Notes: generated by a model from the letters alone, not told the origin. A stretch of 7,067 nucleotides of DNA from Flavobacterium sp. UBA6203 (GCA_002421645.1 DIST01000059.1:1957-9023); one strand, 5' to 3'. Counted from the stretch's first letter, positions 1 to 6,870 are shown. Program-made: numbers and translations.

Positions 1-14
1 TTGTAATTTTACAA
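1..14. repeat. short inverted repeat upstream of clpC
   Basis: TTGTAA (1-6) and TTACAA (9-14) are perfect inverted arms around two T bases, ending 16 bases before the clpC start codon. The shape (TTGTA-n4-TACAA) would fit a dimeric repressor site, but such AT-rich arms also arise by chance and the window begins here, so the rest of the clpC upstream region cannot be seen. No Bacteroidota-type promoter box (TAnnTTTG) is visible in these 30 bases. Function unknown. Confidence 0.25.
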
Positions 15-30
15 TCATTACTATATTATT

Positions 31-2583
31 ATGGACGATAATTTTTCACCAAGAGTTAAAGATGTAATTACCTACAGTAAAGAAGAAGCTTTGCGTTTAG
101 GTCATGACTTTATTGGTACTGAACATTTAATGCTCGGGATACTAAGAGATGGTAATGGTAAAGCAATAAATATTTTAAACAACTTAGGAATAGATTTATC
201 TCATCTAAGAAAAAAAGTTGAAATTCTGAGTCCTGCCAATCCTAATGGAATTCAAAATTTAGAAAAACAAAATCTACATCTTACTAGACAAGCCGAAAGA
301 GCTTTGAAAACAACGTTTTTAGAAGCTAAATTGTTTAACAACTCTGAAATTAGTACAGCTCATCTTTTACTTTGTATTTTACGAAATGAAAATGACCCCA
401 CTACAAAACTTTTGAATAGAATTAAAATTGATTACGAATCCGTTAAAGAACAATATACAGCCATGATGACAAACGAAGACGATTATTTAGAAAATTTACC
501 GAAAGCAGAATCGTTCAACGATGATAACGGAAATGATGAAGGTATGAAAGACAGTGGCTTTAGTAACACTCCTCCTTCTGGAAGCAAAACAAACAAAAAG
601 TCTAAAACTCCTGTTTTAGATAACTTTGGTCGTGATTTAACTGAAATGGCCGAAGAAGGAAAATTAGACCCCGTAGTAGGACGTGAAAAAGAAATTGAAC
701 GCGTTTCACAAATCTTAAGCAGAAGAAAGAAAAACAACCCGCTTTTAATTGGAGAGCCTGGAGTTGGAAAATCGGCTATTGCTGAAGGTTTAGCTCTACG
801 AATTATTAAAAAGAAAGTATCTCGAAATTTATTCAATAAACGTGTCGTTACACTTGATTTAGCAAGTTTAGTAGCAGGAACAAAATACCGCGGTCAATTC
901 GAAGAGCGAATGAAAGCCGTAATGAATGAATTAGAGAAAAACGACGATATCATCTTGTTCATTGACGAAATTCACACCATTGTTGGTGCGGGTGGAGCTA
1001 CAGGTTCTTTAGACGCTTCTAACATGTTTAAACCAGCATTAGCTAGAGGTGAAATTCAATGTGTTGGAGCAACAACTTTAGATGAATACCGTCAATATAT
1101 AGAGAAAGATGGCGCTTTAGAAAGACGTTTCCAAAAAGTAATTGTAGAACCAACATCAGTTGAAGAAACAATTACGATTTTGAACAACATCAAACCTAAA
1201 TACGAAGATCATCATAATGTAATTTACACTCCAGAAGCTATTGAAGCGTGTGTGAAATTAACTAATCGATATATGACCGATCGTTTCCTTCCAGACAAAG
1301 CTATTGATGCTTTAGATGAAGCAGGATCTCGTGTACATATCATCAATATTGATGTTCCAAAGCAAATTTTGGAATTAGAAAAGAAATTAGAAGAAGTTCG
1401 CGAACTTAAAAATACGGTTGTTAAAAAACAGAAATACGAGGAAGCTGCTAAACTTCGTGATGATGAAAAACGCATCGAAAAAGACTTAGCAATCGCTCAA
1501 GAACAATGGGAAGAAGATTCTAAAAACAACAAAGTAACCGTTACAGAAGATAACGTTGCAGATGTAGTTTCTATGATGACTGGAATCCCTGTAAATCGCA
1601 TTGCTCAAACTGAAAGTAATAAATTAGCTCATTTACCAGAACTAATTAAAGGTAAGGTAATTGGACAAGATGAAGCAGTTCAAAAAATTGCAAAATCTAT
1701 TCAAAGAAATCGTGCCGGATTAAAGGATCCAAACAAGCCAATTGGTTCGTTTATTTTCTTAGGTCAAACCGGAGTTGGAAAAACACAATTAGCTAAAGTT
1801 ATTGCGAAAGAATTATTCGACTCTGAAGATGCATTAGTTCGTATCGACATGAGTGAATACATGGAAAAATTTGCAATTTCACGTTTAGTTGGAGCGCCTC
1901 CAGGATACGTTGGATACGAAGAAGGTGGACAATTAACTGAAAAAGTAAGAAGAAAACCTTATTGTGTGGTACTTTTAGACGAAATAGAAAAAGCACATCC
2001 TGATGTTTTTAATATGATGCTTCAAGTTTTAGATGACGGACATTTAACCGATAGTTTAGGTCGTAAAATCGATTTTAGAAATACGATTATCATCATGACT
2101 TCTAACGTTGGTGCACGCCAATTAAAAGATTTTGGAACTGGTGTTGGATTTGGAACAGCTGCAAAACAAGCACAAACTGAAGAACATTCTAAAGGAATTA
2201 TCGAAAATGCCTTGAAAAAAGCATTTGCTCCAGAATTCTTAAATCGTATTGATGATGTAATCGTATTCAATGCATTAGAAAAACACGATATTGATAAAAT
2301 TATTGATATCGAAATGGATAAATTGTATTTAAGAGTTAAAGATTTAGGCTATACGCTTGTTCTTTCTGAAAAAGCAAAAGATTTCATTGCAGATAAAGGT
2401 TTCGATAAGCAATTTGGTGCCCGACCTTTAAAAAGAGCCATACAAAAATATGTAGAAGATGCTCTTGCTGAGGAAATCATAACGCACAAAATTCATGAAG
2501 GTGACCAGATTTTTATGGATTTAGATGAAAGTAGTCAAGAACTCAAAATAGAAATTAAAAAACTAGAAGAACCAAGCTCTTAA
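31..2583 (+). CDS. clpC: ClpC-type AAA+ ATPase, regulatory/unfoldase subunit of the Clp protease
   Basis: This is a cytoplasmic class I Clp/Hsp100 hexameric unfoldase that threads substrates into ClpP. Two Clp_N repeats lie at about residues 5-57 and 83-135, followed by an acidic, Ser/Asn/Lys-rich linker at about 143-195. The first AAA+ ring has Walker A GEPGVGKS (241-248), Walker B with D312/E313, pore loop KYRG (285-288) and arginine fingers R365/R366. A UVR-like middle domain with coiled-coil character spans about 445-495, which separates ClpC from ClpA and from ClpB with its longer M-domain. The second ring has Walker A GQTGVGKT (578-585), D650/E651, pore loop GYVGY (625-629), sensor-1 N692 and sensor-2 GARPLKR (796-802). 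VGF at 705-707 sits where ClpC carries its ClpP-docking loop, so ClpP partnership is expected. At 850 aa it is about 40 residues longer than Bacillus ClpC, mostly in the linker. The N-terminus aligns with ClpC from the first codons, supporting this ATG. It appears to be a single-gene unit ended by its own terminator. Confidence 0.97.
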   Translation: MDDNFSPRVKDVITYSKEEALRLGHDFIGTEHLMLGILRDGNGKAINILNNLGIDLSHLRKKVEILSPANPNGIQNLEKQNLHLTRQAERALKTTFLEAKLFNNSEISTAHLLLCILRNENDPTTKLLNRIKIDYESVKEQYTAMMTNEDDYLENLPKAESFNDDNGNDEGMKDSGFSNTPPSGSKTNKKSKTPVLDNFGRDLTEMAEEGKLDPVVGREKEIERVSQILSRRKKNNPLLIGEPGVGKSAIAEGLALRIIKKKVSRNLFNKRVVTLDLASLVAGTKYRGQFEERMKAVMNELEKNDDIILFIDEIHTIVGAGGATGSLDASNMFKPALARGEIQCVGATTLDEYRQYIEKDGALERRFQKVIVEPTSVEETITILNNIKPKYEDHHNVIYTPEAIEACVKLTNRYMTDRFLPDKAIDALDEAGSRVHIINIDVPKQILELEKKLEEVRELKNTVVKKQKYEEAAKLRDDEKRIEKDLAIAQEQWEEDSKNNKVTVTEDNVADVVSMMTGIPVNRIAQTESNKLAHLPELIKGKVIGQDEAVQKIAKSIQRNRAGLKDPNKPIGSFIFLGQTGVGKTQLAKVIAKELFDSEDALVRIDMSEYMEKFAISRLVGAPPGYVGYEEGGQLTEKVRRKPYCVVLLDEIEKAHPDVFNMMLQVLDDGHLTDSLGRKIDFRNTIIIMTSNVGARQLKDFGTGVGFGTAAKQAQTEEHSKGIIENALKKAFAPEFLNRIDDVIVFNALEKHDIDKIIDIEMDKLYLRVKDLGYTLVLSEKAKDFIADKGFDKQFGARPLKRAIQKYVEDALAEEIITHKIHEGDQIFMDLDESSQELKIEIKKLEEPSS

Positions 2584-2598
2584 GCTTGGTTTTTTTTT
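2570..2598 (+). terminator. intrinsic terminator of clpC overlapping its stop codon
   Basis: A 9-bp stem pairs AACCAAGCT (2570-2578) with AGCTTGGTT (2583-2591) around the 4-base loop CTTA, followed by an uninterrupted T tract (2591-2598). The last three sense codons and the first two bases of TAA lie in the left arm and loop, and the final A of TAA starts the right arm. This is a textbook Rho-independent terminator, expected to separate clpC from the downstream cluster. Confidence 0.85.
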
Positions 2599-2661
2599 AT
2601 TTGCAGAAATGATAATTGTATTAAAAAAAATACTACATTAGTTCTAAATTACAATTCATTT

Positions 2662-4029
2662 ATGCAAGACAAAGTTATCGTAGGAAGTGAAGAATGGTGC
2701 TCCTTCCCTGCTCTAGGTATTCCAACTATCAAAGCTCGTGTTGATTCGGGTGCAAAAACATCAGCTTTGCACGCCATCAATATTGTTACATTTGAAAAAG
2801 ACAGCGAGAGTTGGGTTAAATTCGATATCAATCCTATACAAAATAATGCAAAAGCAGTTATTCACTGTGAAGCCCCTTTAATTGACAAAAGAGTAGTTAA
2901 AAGTTCCAGTGGTTTCAGAGAACAGCGCTATGTAATTAAAACCAAACTTGAAATTGGTGGCAAAACTTGGGAAATTGAGGTTACTTTAACTAATCGTGAT
3001 TCAATGGGTTTCCGAATGTTGTTAGGTCGTGAAGCTATGTCGGGACGTGTTTTAGTAGATCCTGAAAAACGCTATTTATTAGGACAACCTACAACCGAAA
3101 AACTTAAAGAATATTATTACGCTGCAACAGAAAACAAAAAAGGATTAAAAATTGGTTTATTAGCCAGTAATCCTGAGTTATATAGCAACAAACGTATTTT
3201 AGAAGCAGGCGAATTAAGAGGTCATGAAATGCATTTCTTAAATTTGAAGTACTGCTACATGAAGTTAGACGCTACAAAACCCGAAATTCATTACCGAGGC
3301 GGAAAAGTTTTAAACGATTTTGATGCCGTAATTCCTAGAATTCGTCCTAGCATGACGTATTATGGTTGTGCTTTGACACGTCAATTTGAAGCTTTAAAAG
3401 TATTTGCTTTGAATAATGCATCAGCCATTACGCAATCAAGAGATAAACTTTTTTCGTTGCAATTATTATTAAATAATGGTGTAGACATTCCAACTACAGG
3501 ATTTGCAAATTCTCCATTAGATACTGATGATTTGATTAAAATGGTAGGCGGTTCGCCTTTGATTGTAAAATTATTAGAAGGAACTCAAGGAAAAGGTGTC
3601 GTTTTGGCAGAAACTAAAAAAGCTGCTGAATCCGTAATCAATGCTTTCAAGAGTTTAAATGCGAATATTTTAGTTCAAGAATTTATTAAAGAAGCCAACG
3701 GTAAAGATTTAAGACTCTTTGTAGTTGACGGAAAAGTTGTTGCGGCTATGCAACGTGAAGCTGCGCCTGGAGAATTTAGAGCCAATATTCATATGGGTGG
3801 AACAGCCTCAGTTGTGAAAATTACTTCTGAGGAAAAGAGAATTGCTATTAAAGCAGCAAAAGCTATGAATTTAAAAGTAGCTGGAGTAGATATTATTCGC
3901 TCATCTAAAGGTCCGTTATTGTTAGAAGTAAATTCTTCTCCTGGTTTAGAAGGAATTGAAGGCGCGACTCAAAAAGACATCGCAGGAGAGATGATTAAAG
4001 CAATTGAGAAAAACTTTAAGTGGAAATAG
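2662..4029 (+). CDS. rimK: fused RimB-like retropepsin-type protease / RimK ATP-grasp glutamate ligase
   Basis: This two-domain cytoplasmic protein has an N-terminal part (about 5-140) of the family long annotated as 'ATP-dependent zinc protease' (PF05618, RimB-like). It contains [13 protein letters not shown] (25-37), whose D28-S29-G30 matches the catalytic triplet of retropepsin-like aspartic proteases, and a later hydrophobic-Gly element, MLLGRE (119-124). The remainder (about 162-453) aligns along its length with E. coli RimK, which uses ATP to add glutamates to the C-terminus of ribosomal protein S6. Visible RimK elements are [13 protein letters not shown] (223-235), the nucleotide-binding strand and glycine-rich loop [11 protein letters not shown] (302-312), and metal/ATP ligands around D410 and E422-V-N424. 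E. coli RimK is about 300 aa, and the extra 155 residues are the protease domain and a linker. The ATG is 78 bases after clpC, and the protein starts directly in the protease domain. It is probably the first gene of a four-gene operon. Domain assignment is firm; the substrate is inferred from the family. Confidence 0.93.
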   Translation: MQDKVIVGSEEWCSFPALGIPTIKARVDSGAKTSALHAINIVTFEKDSESWVKFDINPIQNNAKAVIHCEAPLIDKRVVKSSSGFREQRYVIKTKLEIGGKTWEIEVTLTNRDSMGFRMLLGREAMSGRVLVDPEKRYLLGQPTTEKLKEYYYAATENKKGLKIGLLASNPELYSNKRILEAGELRGHEMHFLNLKYCYMKLDATKPEIHYRGGKVLNDFDAVIPRIRPSMTYYGCALTRQFEALKVFALNNASAITQSRDKLFSLQLLLNNGVDIPTTGFANSPLDTDDLIKMVGGSPLIVKLLEGTQGKGVVLAETKKAAESVINAFKSLNANILVQEFIKEANGKDLRLFVVDGKVVAAMQREAAPGEFRANIHMGGTASVVKITSEEKRIAIKAAKAMNLKVAGVDIIRSSKGPLLLEVNSSPGLEGIEGATQKDIAGEMIKAIEKNFKWK

Positions 4030-4054
4030 TTTAGTGTTCAAAATTAGATAGATT

Positions 4055-4237
4055 ATGAAAAAGCAATATTCAGTTCCATTAGTTTTATTTCTTTTAGGAA
4101 TGGTAATTACTATAATTGGTTCTTTATTTAAATTAATGCATTGGCCTGGAGCAAACATCATGTTAACAATTGGAATGTTCGCCGAAGCAACTGCTTTAAT
4201 AAGTCTTATTGTTATAGTTTTTAAAAGAATTAAATGA
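4055..4237 (+). CDS. small two-helix membrane protein with GldL-like transmembrane motif
   Basis: This 60-aa protein consists almost entirely of two hydrophobic helices (about 6-25 and 35-56) joined by a short turn and ending in a basic tail, KRIK. The stretch GSLFKLMHWPGANIMLTIG (22-40) plus E44 strongly resembles the transmembrane hairpin of GldL, the inner-membrane stator of the Bacteroidota gliding/type 9 secretion motor. K26, H29 and E44 align with polar residues in GldL's helices. GldL itself is about 200 aa with a long cytoplasmic region, which is absent here, and no gldM follows. It is therefore a GldL-like protein and not gldL. It starts 25 bases after rimK, and its TGA overlaps the next ATG, so cotranscription and translational coupling are likely. 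The function is unknown, but the gene is well supported by its motif, position and overlap. Confidence 0.82.
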   Translation: MKKQYSVPLVLFLLGMVITIIGSLFKLMHWPGANIMLTIGMFAEATALISLIVIVFKRIK

Positions 4238-4749
4238 ATCCGTATATCGACATCACATTAAGAAGTGTTGCTGTTTATTTTTTCATGATAATTGCTTTGC
4301 GAATATTTGGAAAAAAAGAGCTTTCTCAACTTAATACGGCTGATGTTATTCTGATTTTATTGATTAGTAATTCCGTCCAAAATGCAATGGTTGGCGCTAA
4401 TACTTCTTTGTATGGAGGAATTATAGCTGCTTTTTCACTTTTTTTAATCAATTCTATTTTTAAAAAAGTGATGCTGAAGTCAAAATTCATCAAAGAATTA
4501 GTTCAAGACAAACCTGAAGTTCTAATACACAACGGAAAGATTGAGTTCAAAACCCTTGCTCGATTAGGGATTACATCAGAAGAACTTGAAGAAGCCATGC
4601 GTGAACACGGAATCGAATATTATAAAGACGTAAAATTAGCGATGTTTGAAATCGATGGAAATATCAGTATTATTTCAGGAAATGAAAATCTAAAACAAAC
4701 CCATCACAAAAGAAAAATTCATAAAACATTAGGCGAACTAAACAATTAA
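4234..4749 (+). CDS. DUF421 family membrane protein (YetF/YcaP-like)
   Basis: This 171-aa inner-membrane protein has three predicted helices at about 9-25, 37-53 and 58-77, followed by a soluble, probably cytoplasmic C-terminal domain (about 85-150). Family hallmarks are RIFGKKELSQLNTADVILI (23-41), ISNSVQNAMVG (44-54) and the C-terminal pattern with KPEVLIHNGK (93-102), a helix rich in Glu (115-124), and a strand pair ending FEIDGNISII (138-147). YetF and YcaP are roughly 230 aa, so this is a short member lacking extra C-terminal sequence; nothing suggests truncation by mutation. The ATG shares bases with the upstream TGA (ATGA, 4234-4237), a classic sign of translational coupling with the GldL-like protein. 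The biochemical role of DUF421 proteins is not established, and none is assigned here. Confidence 0.9.
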   Translation: MNPYIDITLRSVAVYFFMIIALRIFGKKELSQLNTADVILILLISNSVQNAMVGANTSLYGGIIAAFSLFLINSIFKKVMLKSKFIKELVQDKPEVLIHNGKIEFKTLARLGITSEELEEAMREHGIEYYKDVKLAMFEIDGNISIISGNENLKQTHHKRKIHKTLGELNN

Positions 4750-4791
4750 TAAAAATTAATTATAAACTTTTATCAAAGAATCGAATAGCTT

Positions 4792-5154
4792 ATGCACATC
4801 ATCAGCAAAATACTAATTGTTATAATAGCACTCCTTCATTTGTGTTTTTTATGGTTAGAAATGTTTGCTTGGACAACAGCTGCCAAAAAAGTATTCCGAA
4901 CCATTCCCGAAGATTTATTTGAAAAAACAAAAGTTTTAGCCGCTAATCAAGGTTTGTATAACGGATTTTTATCCGCAGGATTACTTTGGTCGTTAGCTAT
5001 TTCAGATGAAAATTGGAGCCAAAATATTGCTATCTTTTTTCTTTGCTGTGTGACGGTTGCTGGAATTTTCGGAGCTTATTCCGCTTCTAAGAAAATATTT
5101 TATGTACAAGCGCTTCCAGCAATTATAGCGATTATTACCATTTTATTTTTATAA
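4792..5154 (+). CDS. DUF1304 family integral membrane protein
   Basis: This 120-aa protein is predicted to span the membrane four times (about 4-22, 55-71, 77-97 and 103-120). It shows the DUF1304 signature: an N-terminal helix leading into LEMFAWTTAAKKVF (22-35), then LAANQGLYNGFLSAGLLW (49-66), the small-residue turn AGIFGAYSA (90-98), and QALPA (106-110) starting the last helix. Its length is normal for the family. No function is established for this family. It lies 42 bases downstream of the DUF421 gene with no terminator between, so it is probably the last gene of the rimK cluster, which ends at the hairpin immediately after this stop codon. Confidence 0.88.
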   Translation: MHIISKILIVIIALLHLCFLWLEMFAWTTAAKKVFRTIPEDLFEKTKVLAANQGLYNGFLSAGLLWSLAISDENWSQNIAIFFLCCVTVAGIFGAYSASKKIFYVQALPAIIAIITILFL

Positions 5155-5183
5155 AAAAAAGCTCAAGAAATCTTGAGCTTTTT
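5153..5183. terminator. bidirectional intrinsic terminator between convergent DUF1304 gene and hutH
   Basis: GCTCAAG (5161-5167) pairs with CTTGAGC (5172-5178) around the loop AAAT, and the stem can extend through flanking A (5156-5160) and T (5179-5183) runs. On the plus strand the hairpin is followed by five T bases; on the minus strand by eight (complement of A 5153-5160). It therefore serves both converging transcripts and should be stronger for hutH. The A run includes the last bases of the DUF1304 TAA stop. Confidence 0.85.
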
Positions 5184-5202
5184 AGTTTTATACTACTTTG
5201 TA

Positions 5203-6705
5203 TTAATCTTCCATTTCAATTTGAAAACTATTCAAAAACGAAACTGATTTTTCAATATCGTAATGCAGAATTCGATCTTCTGATACAAACGAAACTTCTT
5301 CTCTGTACGATTTTACAAAACTTTCAATAAATTCACTTGATTTTAAAGGTCTTCTGAATTCTAAAGCTTGCGAACCGTTTAATAATTCGATAGCCAAAAT
5401 ACGTTCTACGTTTTCAACAATACGTAAGGTTTTAGTAGCTGCGTTAGCTCCCATACTCACATGATCTTCTTGTCCGTTTGAAGAAACAATACTATCAATA
5501 CTTGCTGGTGTTGCTAATTGTTTGTTTTGACTTGCGATACTTGCCGCTGTATATTGTGGAATCATGAAACCTGAATTCAATCCTGGATCGTTTACCAAAA
5601 ACGCTGGTAAATTTCTTAGTCCCGAAATCAATTGATAGGTTCTTCTTTCCGAAATACTTCCTAATTCTGATAACGCTATTCCTAAGAAATCTAATGCTAA
5701 AGCCAAAGGTTGTCCGTGGAAATTTCCACCTGAAATAATCAAATCTTCTCCAACGAAAATATTTGGATTATCAGTTACCGAGTTGATTTCAGTACGGAAC
5801 ACTTTTTTCACATAATCAATCGTATCTTTTGAAGCGCCATGCACTTGTGGAATACAACGGAATGAATATGGATCTTGCACATGAACTTTTGGTTGCGCAA
5901 TGATTTCACTATCTTCTAACAAATCACGCATTCTTTCAGCCGTCTGGACTTGACCTTTATGAGGACGAACTAAGTGAATCAAATCGGTAAATGGCTCGAT
6001 TCTTCCATCAAAACCTTCTAATGAAACGGCTCCAATTAAATCGGCTAAATAGGAAATTTTCTCAGCTTTAATCAAACAGTAAACGCCATAAGCGCTCATG
6101 AATTGCGTTCCATTCAACAATGCCAAACCTTCTTTCGATTGTAAAACGATTGGTTCCCAACCAAATTTTGCTAATACTTTTGATGAAGGCTGTCTGAAAC
6201 CATCAACATAAACTTCACCTTCTCCTAACAAGGGTAACGATAAATGCGCTAACGGAGCTAAATCTCCCGAAGCACCCAAGGAACCTTGTGTATAAATTAC
6301 AGGTAAAACATCATTATTATAAAAATCAATCAAACGTTGCACCGTTACTAACTGAACCCCCGAATGTCCGTAGCTTAACGATTGGATTTTCAATAACAAC
6401 ATGATTTTTACAATTTCATGAGGTACTTCCTCCCCTGTTCCGCAAGCGTGTGATTTTACTAAATTCTCTTGAAGTTTTGATAAGTTTTCATTCGAAATTT
6501 TCACATTACACAACGAACCAAATCCGGTGTTAATTCCGTAAATTGGATCAGAGTTCGATTTCATTTTATCGTCTAAGTATTTTCTACATTTCTCAATGTT
6601 TACGATAGCTTCTTCTGATAATGCCAATTGTTTTCCTTGAAAAACAATCTCGTTAATCATGTCAATCGACAATAAATCTGAACTTATATAATGTGTAGTT
6701 TCCAT
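5203..6705 (-). CDS. hutH: histidine ammonia-lyase (histidase)
   Basis: This cytoplasmic enzyme eliminates ammonia from L-histidine to give trans-urocanate, the first step of histidine breakdown. The protein is 500 aa, normal for the family. The self-forming MIO cofactor triad A145-S146-G147 sits in GSLGASGDLAPLAH (142-155). Other active-site elements are Y56 in YGINTGFG, S85-H86 in KSHACGTG, N198 in ALLNGTQ, Q277, Y280 and R283 in QDPYSFRC, F329 in GGNFHGQP and E413 in QEDHVSMG. The S-H pair and the overall match favour histidine over the tyrosine ammonia-lyases also found in flavobacteria. The start is taken at the ATG (6703-6705), because the protein then begins METTHYIS as in relatives. 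An in-frame TTG at 6741 would add 12 unlikely residues and lies inside a palindrome. It converges on the DUF1304 gene and is divergent from gcvT. No hutU, hutI or hutG is present in the window. Confidence 0.96.
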   Translation of the reverse strand: METTHYISSDLLSIDMINEIVFQGKQLALSEEAIVNIEKCRKYLDDKMKSNSDPIYGINTGFGSLCNVKISNENLSKLQENLVKSHACGTGEEVPHEIVKIMLLLKIQSLSYGHSGVQLVTVQRLIDFYNNDVLPVIYTQGSLGASGDLAPLAHLSLPLLGEGEVYVDGFRQPSSKVLAKFGWEPIVLQSKEGLALLNGTQFMSAYGVYCLIKAEKISYLADLIGAVSLEGFDGRIEPFTDLIHLVRPHKGQVQTAERMRDLLEDSEIIAQPKVHVQDPYSFRCIPQVHGASKDTIDYVKKVFRTEINSVTDNPNIFVGEDLIISGGNFHGQPLALALDFLGIALSELGSISERRTYQLISGLRNLPAFLVNDPGLNSGFMIPQYTAASIASQNKQLATPASIDSIVSSNGQEDHVSMGANAATKTLRIVENVERILAIELLNGSQALEFRRPLKSSEFIESFVKSYREEVSFVSEDRILHYDIEKSVSFLNSFQIEMED

Positions 6706-6736
6706 TTGGTTAATTTTAAAAGTCCAAAATTCTGCA

Positions 6737-6746
6737 AACAATTGTT
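6737..6746. repeat. 10-bp perfect palindrome upstream of hutH
   Basis: AACAATTGTT reads identically on both strands. It ends 31 bases upstream of the hutH ATG and shares its right half (TTGTT) with the left arm of the larger dyad at 6742-6777. TTGTT/AACAA units thus occur three times in this short stretch, which could reflect a repeated protein-binding half-site. It may equally be chance in AT-rich DNA. Confidence 0.3.
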
Positions 6747-6777
6747 AAAATGCAAGATTTATCAGCATTATTAACAA
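6742..6777. promoter_or_regulatory. 12-bp interrupted dyad (possible operator or leader hairpin) upstream of hutH
   Basis: TTGTTAAAATGC (6742-6753) is matched by its reverse complement at 6765-6777, GCATT-A-TTAACAA, interrupted by one unpaired A (6770). The spacer is 11 bases (6754-6764). The dyad begins 36 bases upstream of the hutH ATG and is followed on neither strand by a proper T tract, so it is not a terminator. It is best read as a candidate operator, or as a stem-loop in the hutH mRNA leader if transcription starts near 6798. The symmetry is certain; the function is inferred from position. Confidence 0.45.
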
Positions 6778-6804
6778 AAAATAAATAGTTCTCAAATTTT
6801 AAGG

Positions 6805-6835
6805 CAAATCTGGGTGCTTTTTTAAGAATTTTCAA
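6805..6835 (-). promoter_or_regulatory. weak candidate promoter for hutH
   Basis: Read on the minus strand, TTG (6835-6833), a 20-base spacer and CAGATTTG (6812-6805) resemble the Bacteroidota sigma pattern TTG-n17-23-TAnnTTTG, with one mismatch in the downstream box. This would start transcription near 6798 and give a leader of about 93 bases that includes the dyad at 6742-6777. The match is imperfect and unproven. Confidence 0.22.
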
Positions 6836-6843
6836 TAAATTAG
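6836..6843 (+). promoter_or_regulatory. weak candidate -7 box for gcvT
   Basis: TAAATTAG differs by one base from the Bacteroidota box TAnnTTTG and ends 27 bases before the gcvT ATG, a plausible distance for a short leader. No TTG element is visible at the usual 17-23 base spacing upstream, so support is weak. Confidence 0.18.
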
Positions 6844-6870
6844 CGCATTCAAAAAATACAACATCAAATC

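Noticed and set aside
483..836. Minus-strand open frame of 117 codons inside clpC
   Set aside because: It lies opposite conserved ClpC linker and AAA+ coding sequence, shows no family motif and is a by-product of codon bias on the real strand. The same applies to the minus-strand frames at 1224-1475, 1799-1996, 2022-2270, 2649-2831 and 3946-4161.
2616..2641. Possible rimK promoter: TTG (2616-2618) and TACATTAG (2634-2641)
   Set aside because: The 15-base spacer is shorter than the usual 17-23 and the downstream box has a mismatch, so in such AT-rich DNA it is not distinguishable from chance.
2614..2656. Inverted repeat AATTGTA ... TACAATT upstream of rimK, with a TTACAAT motif also seen before clpC
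   Set aside because: The arms are only 7 bases, AT-rich and 29 bases apart; two short shared words near two starts do not establish a common operator.
4055..4237. Calling the 60-aa gene true gldL of the gliding/type 9 secretion motor
   Set aside because: It lacks GldL's cytoplasmic region and is not followed by gldM or gldN, so only a GldL-like label is justified.
5203..6705. Tyrosine ammonia-lyase of a flexirubin-type pigment cluster
   Set aside because: The sequence around the MIO triad (GSLGASGDLAPLAH) and active-site positions match histidase, and no pigment biosynthesis genes are nearby.
6706..6741. In-frame extension of hutH to a TTG codon at 6741, giving a 512-aa protein
   Set aside because: The added 12 residues do not resemble histidase N-termini, the codon is TTG within a palindrome, and the ATG at 6703-6705 gives the normal family length and start.
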